Assembly: GCF_019097595.1 (NCBI RefSeq)
Contig: NC_080722.1
Span: forward strand, 15,787,630-15,851,629
DNA: 64,000 nt
Source: Hemibagrus wyckioides
Lineage: Eukaryota > Chordata > Actinopteri > Siluriformes > Bagridae
Direction of reading: 5' to 3'
Part shown: in pieces, positions 62,224 to 64,000 of the stretch
Layout: each line of letters opens with the position of its first letter
How positions within the stretch are numbered: position 1 is the stretch's first letter
Notes under the pieces: generated by a model
What the model was told of the DNA's origin: nothing
Seen by the model: the letters and a program-made list of their open reading frames with translations, nothing else
Databases searched by the model: none
Program-made: the position numbers and the translations under genes

Positions 62224-64000
62224 CTTGGTCTCTCTCTATATGTACAACACAGCAGACAAGAAACTCTTTGACATATTTTTGTTTTTGTTTTAGCTTACAA
62301 CATTTTAAAACATCACGTTTTATTTTAAGCCGCTTGAGTTCAGTTTGCTTATATTATATGGACCTCCTTTAAATGTCTATTTAACAACTGAACCATAAAT
62401 CAATTCCTATTTTACCATTTTCATCTAATAATTAAATTTGTTTTTTGTTTTTTTATTTACGCACAGTTACATTTATGATAAAAGTAAGCTGTCCCTTTTA
62501 AAAATAATTCTGCTATACTCTCCTATCTCTGTTGTCCTATCATAGTTCTATCACACAAAAAAAGAACAATCCAAAAACAACCTTGAATGGTACCTACCTT
62601 GAACACAGGAATTTAGTCTTCTAATGCCTCCTAAAGACTGAAGTTAATCTCATATTAGATAACCAGTTGGGTAGAAGATTTTAAGTATTCTCTGGTTAGC
62701 GCCAGCACCAGAGGAATTTGCCGTGTTGAAGTGAGGTGGCTCTGTGCGTGTGTGTGTGTGTGTCCCTGCAGCTCCAGACCTCACTGAACACACAAAGACA
62801 CACTGTTCCACACCACACTCACTGGCTCTTCAACAAACATACCATGGAGTGGACATAATCTTCTCTTGAATTCCTCTACTGGAATTACTCCTTACTAACT
62901 TACTAACTATTACTAACTGCTTTGATAAGCTTAAATTGTTTTTGCATAAAATTGCACGTTAACAGTTAATGAATAAAAGTGAACCCTAATCAAACAGCTA
63001 ATTACTACCTAATATTAATGTAATACCAATCAGCAATTACATTAAAATCCACTGCCTAATATTTTGTAGGTCCCCTACCAAAACAGCTCTGATTCATTAA
63101 GACATGGACTCCACAAGACCTCTGAAGGTTGTACTGTGGTATCTGGTACCAAGAGGTTAGCAGCAGATCCTTTAAGTCCTGTAAGTTTTGAGTTGGGGCT
63201 CCATGGATCAGACTTGTTTGTCCAGCACATCCCACAGATGCTTGATCAGATAAAATATGGATTCCAAGGAAACATCTTGAACTCACTGTCATTTTCTTAA
63301 ACCAATCATGAATCATTTTTTGAACTGTGGCAGGGTGCATTGTCCTACTGAAAGAGGCGACTGCAATCAGGGTATACTGTTGCCATTAAGTGGTGTATTT
63401 GGTCTGCAGCAATGTTTAGGTAGGTGGAATGTGTCAAAGTAACATCCACATGAATGCCAAGACTTCCAGTAAAACATGGCTCAGAACATCACATTTCCTG
63501 TGCTGGCTTCTTTCCTCCCAAGGTGCATCCTGGTGCCATCTTTTCCCCAAGTAAGGGACACACACCTGGCATGATGTAAATAAAAATGGATGACTCTACC
63601 ATTTCTCTATGGTCCACTGGGCACTTGGAAACGTTTGGTGGTAGACAGTGGTCAGCATGGGTGCATCAATTTTTCCACACCAACTTTGAAAACTGACTGT
63701 TCAGTTGCTGCCTAATATATCCTACCCCTTGTCAGGTGTCTTTGTAAAGAGATGCTCAATATTATTTACTTCACCTGTCTGTGGTTTTGATGTTATGGCT
63801 GGTGTACAAAGCTGTTTGAAATACCATGCACTTTCTAGTAATCCTCTTCTGGCAGTCTGTCCTTGCTAAATAAACTTTATAACCTAACCCGTTCAGTGAG
63901 AATCCCATTTGGCTATAGACTTCATCTTGCAGTGCTGAACATGATATTCAATGCTTTTACATACCAAGTCACTTGTCCAGCTCACGGCAAATCTAACAAT
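62224..64000. other. chadl upstream region and right flank
   Basis: AT-rich sequence with a possible untranslated chadl exon (donor near 62602; minus-strand GTTCAAG|GTAGGT), a short TG run (62746-62762) and a Tc1 fossil at 63045-63807. No further gene is visible up to the window end. Confidence 0.55.
63045..63807 (-). mobile_element. Degenerate Tc1-like transposon
   Basis: About 760 bp in reverse orientation of the same family as 19381-20128, with which it shares the C-terminal transposase end (LQDLKDLLLTSWYQIPQY, 63195-63140) and the right-end phrase GATGTTATGGCTGGTGTACA. The left terminal repeat is hardly recognisable. Several stops and shifts. Confidence 0.8.

Overview
The window is nuclear DNA of a ray-finned (teleost) fish. 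The genes are split by short introns with mostly GT-AG borders, intergenic DNA is AT-rich, and fossil Tc1-like DNA transposons, tRNA-derived SINE-like repeats and long microsatellites are scattered throughout. The many Tc1-like copies would fit a catfish or a relative, but that is inference. Nothing prokaryotic, viral or CRISPR-like was seen. Seven protein genes and one tRNA gene can be supported. Every exon chain was joined by hand from splice sites and frame phase, and each complete chain closes in frame.

Layout: desi1 (minus, 3' end outside the window, 70-991) and xrcc6/Ku70 (plus, 1708-5238) lie head to head over a roughly 0.7 kb shared promoter. josd1 (plus, 8414-9712) and cbx7 (plus, 14243-16613) follow, separated by repeat-rich DNA. 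A 5 kb AT-rich stretch leads into the 3' end of ep300 (minus, 23557-42383, 31 coding exons, 2647 aa). Between ep300 and l3mbtl2 lie about 7.5 kb of repeats (LINE remnant, Tc1 fossils, an ATT microsatellite) and a tRNA-Gln(CUG) gene on the minus strand. l3mbtl2 (plus, 49910-57440) meets chadl (minus, 57903-62223) tail to tail. The right end is the chadl upstream region and another Tc1 fossil.

The gene set matches human 22q13 (DESI1/XRCC6, JOSD1, CBX7, EP300/L3MBTL2/CHADL), rearranged: from memory of the human map, EP300 and L3MBTL2 run in the same direction there, whereas here they are head to head. Several genes act on chromatin. CBX7 is a canonical PRC1 reader, L3MBTL2 belongs to the PRC1.6 complex, and p300 is the acetyltransferase that opposes Polycomb marks. 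Ku70 repairs double-strand breaks, JOSD1 and DESI1 are a deubiquitinase and a deSUMOylating-type peptidase, and CHADL is a secreted leucine-rich matrix protein.

The most unusual observation is that the first coding exon assigned to l3mbtl2 encodes a complete THAP zinc finger, which human L3MBTL2 lacks. The exon ends in phase 0 at a good donor, and the next exon continues in frame into the FCS finger and four MBT repeats. If transcripts confirm the junction, this is a THAP-FCS-4xMBT fusion: a Polycomb-type protein with its own DNA-binding module derived from a transposase-type domain.
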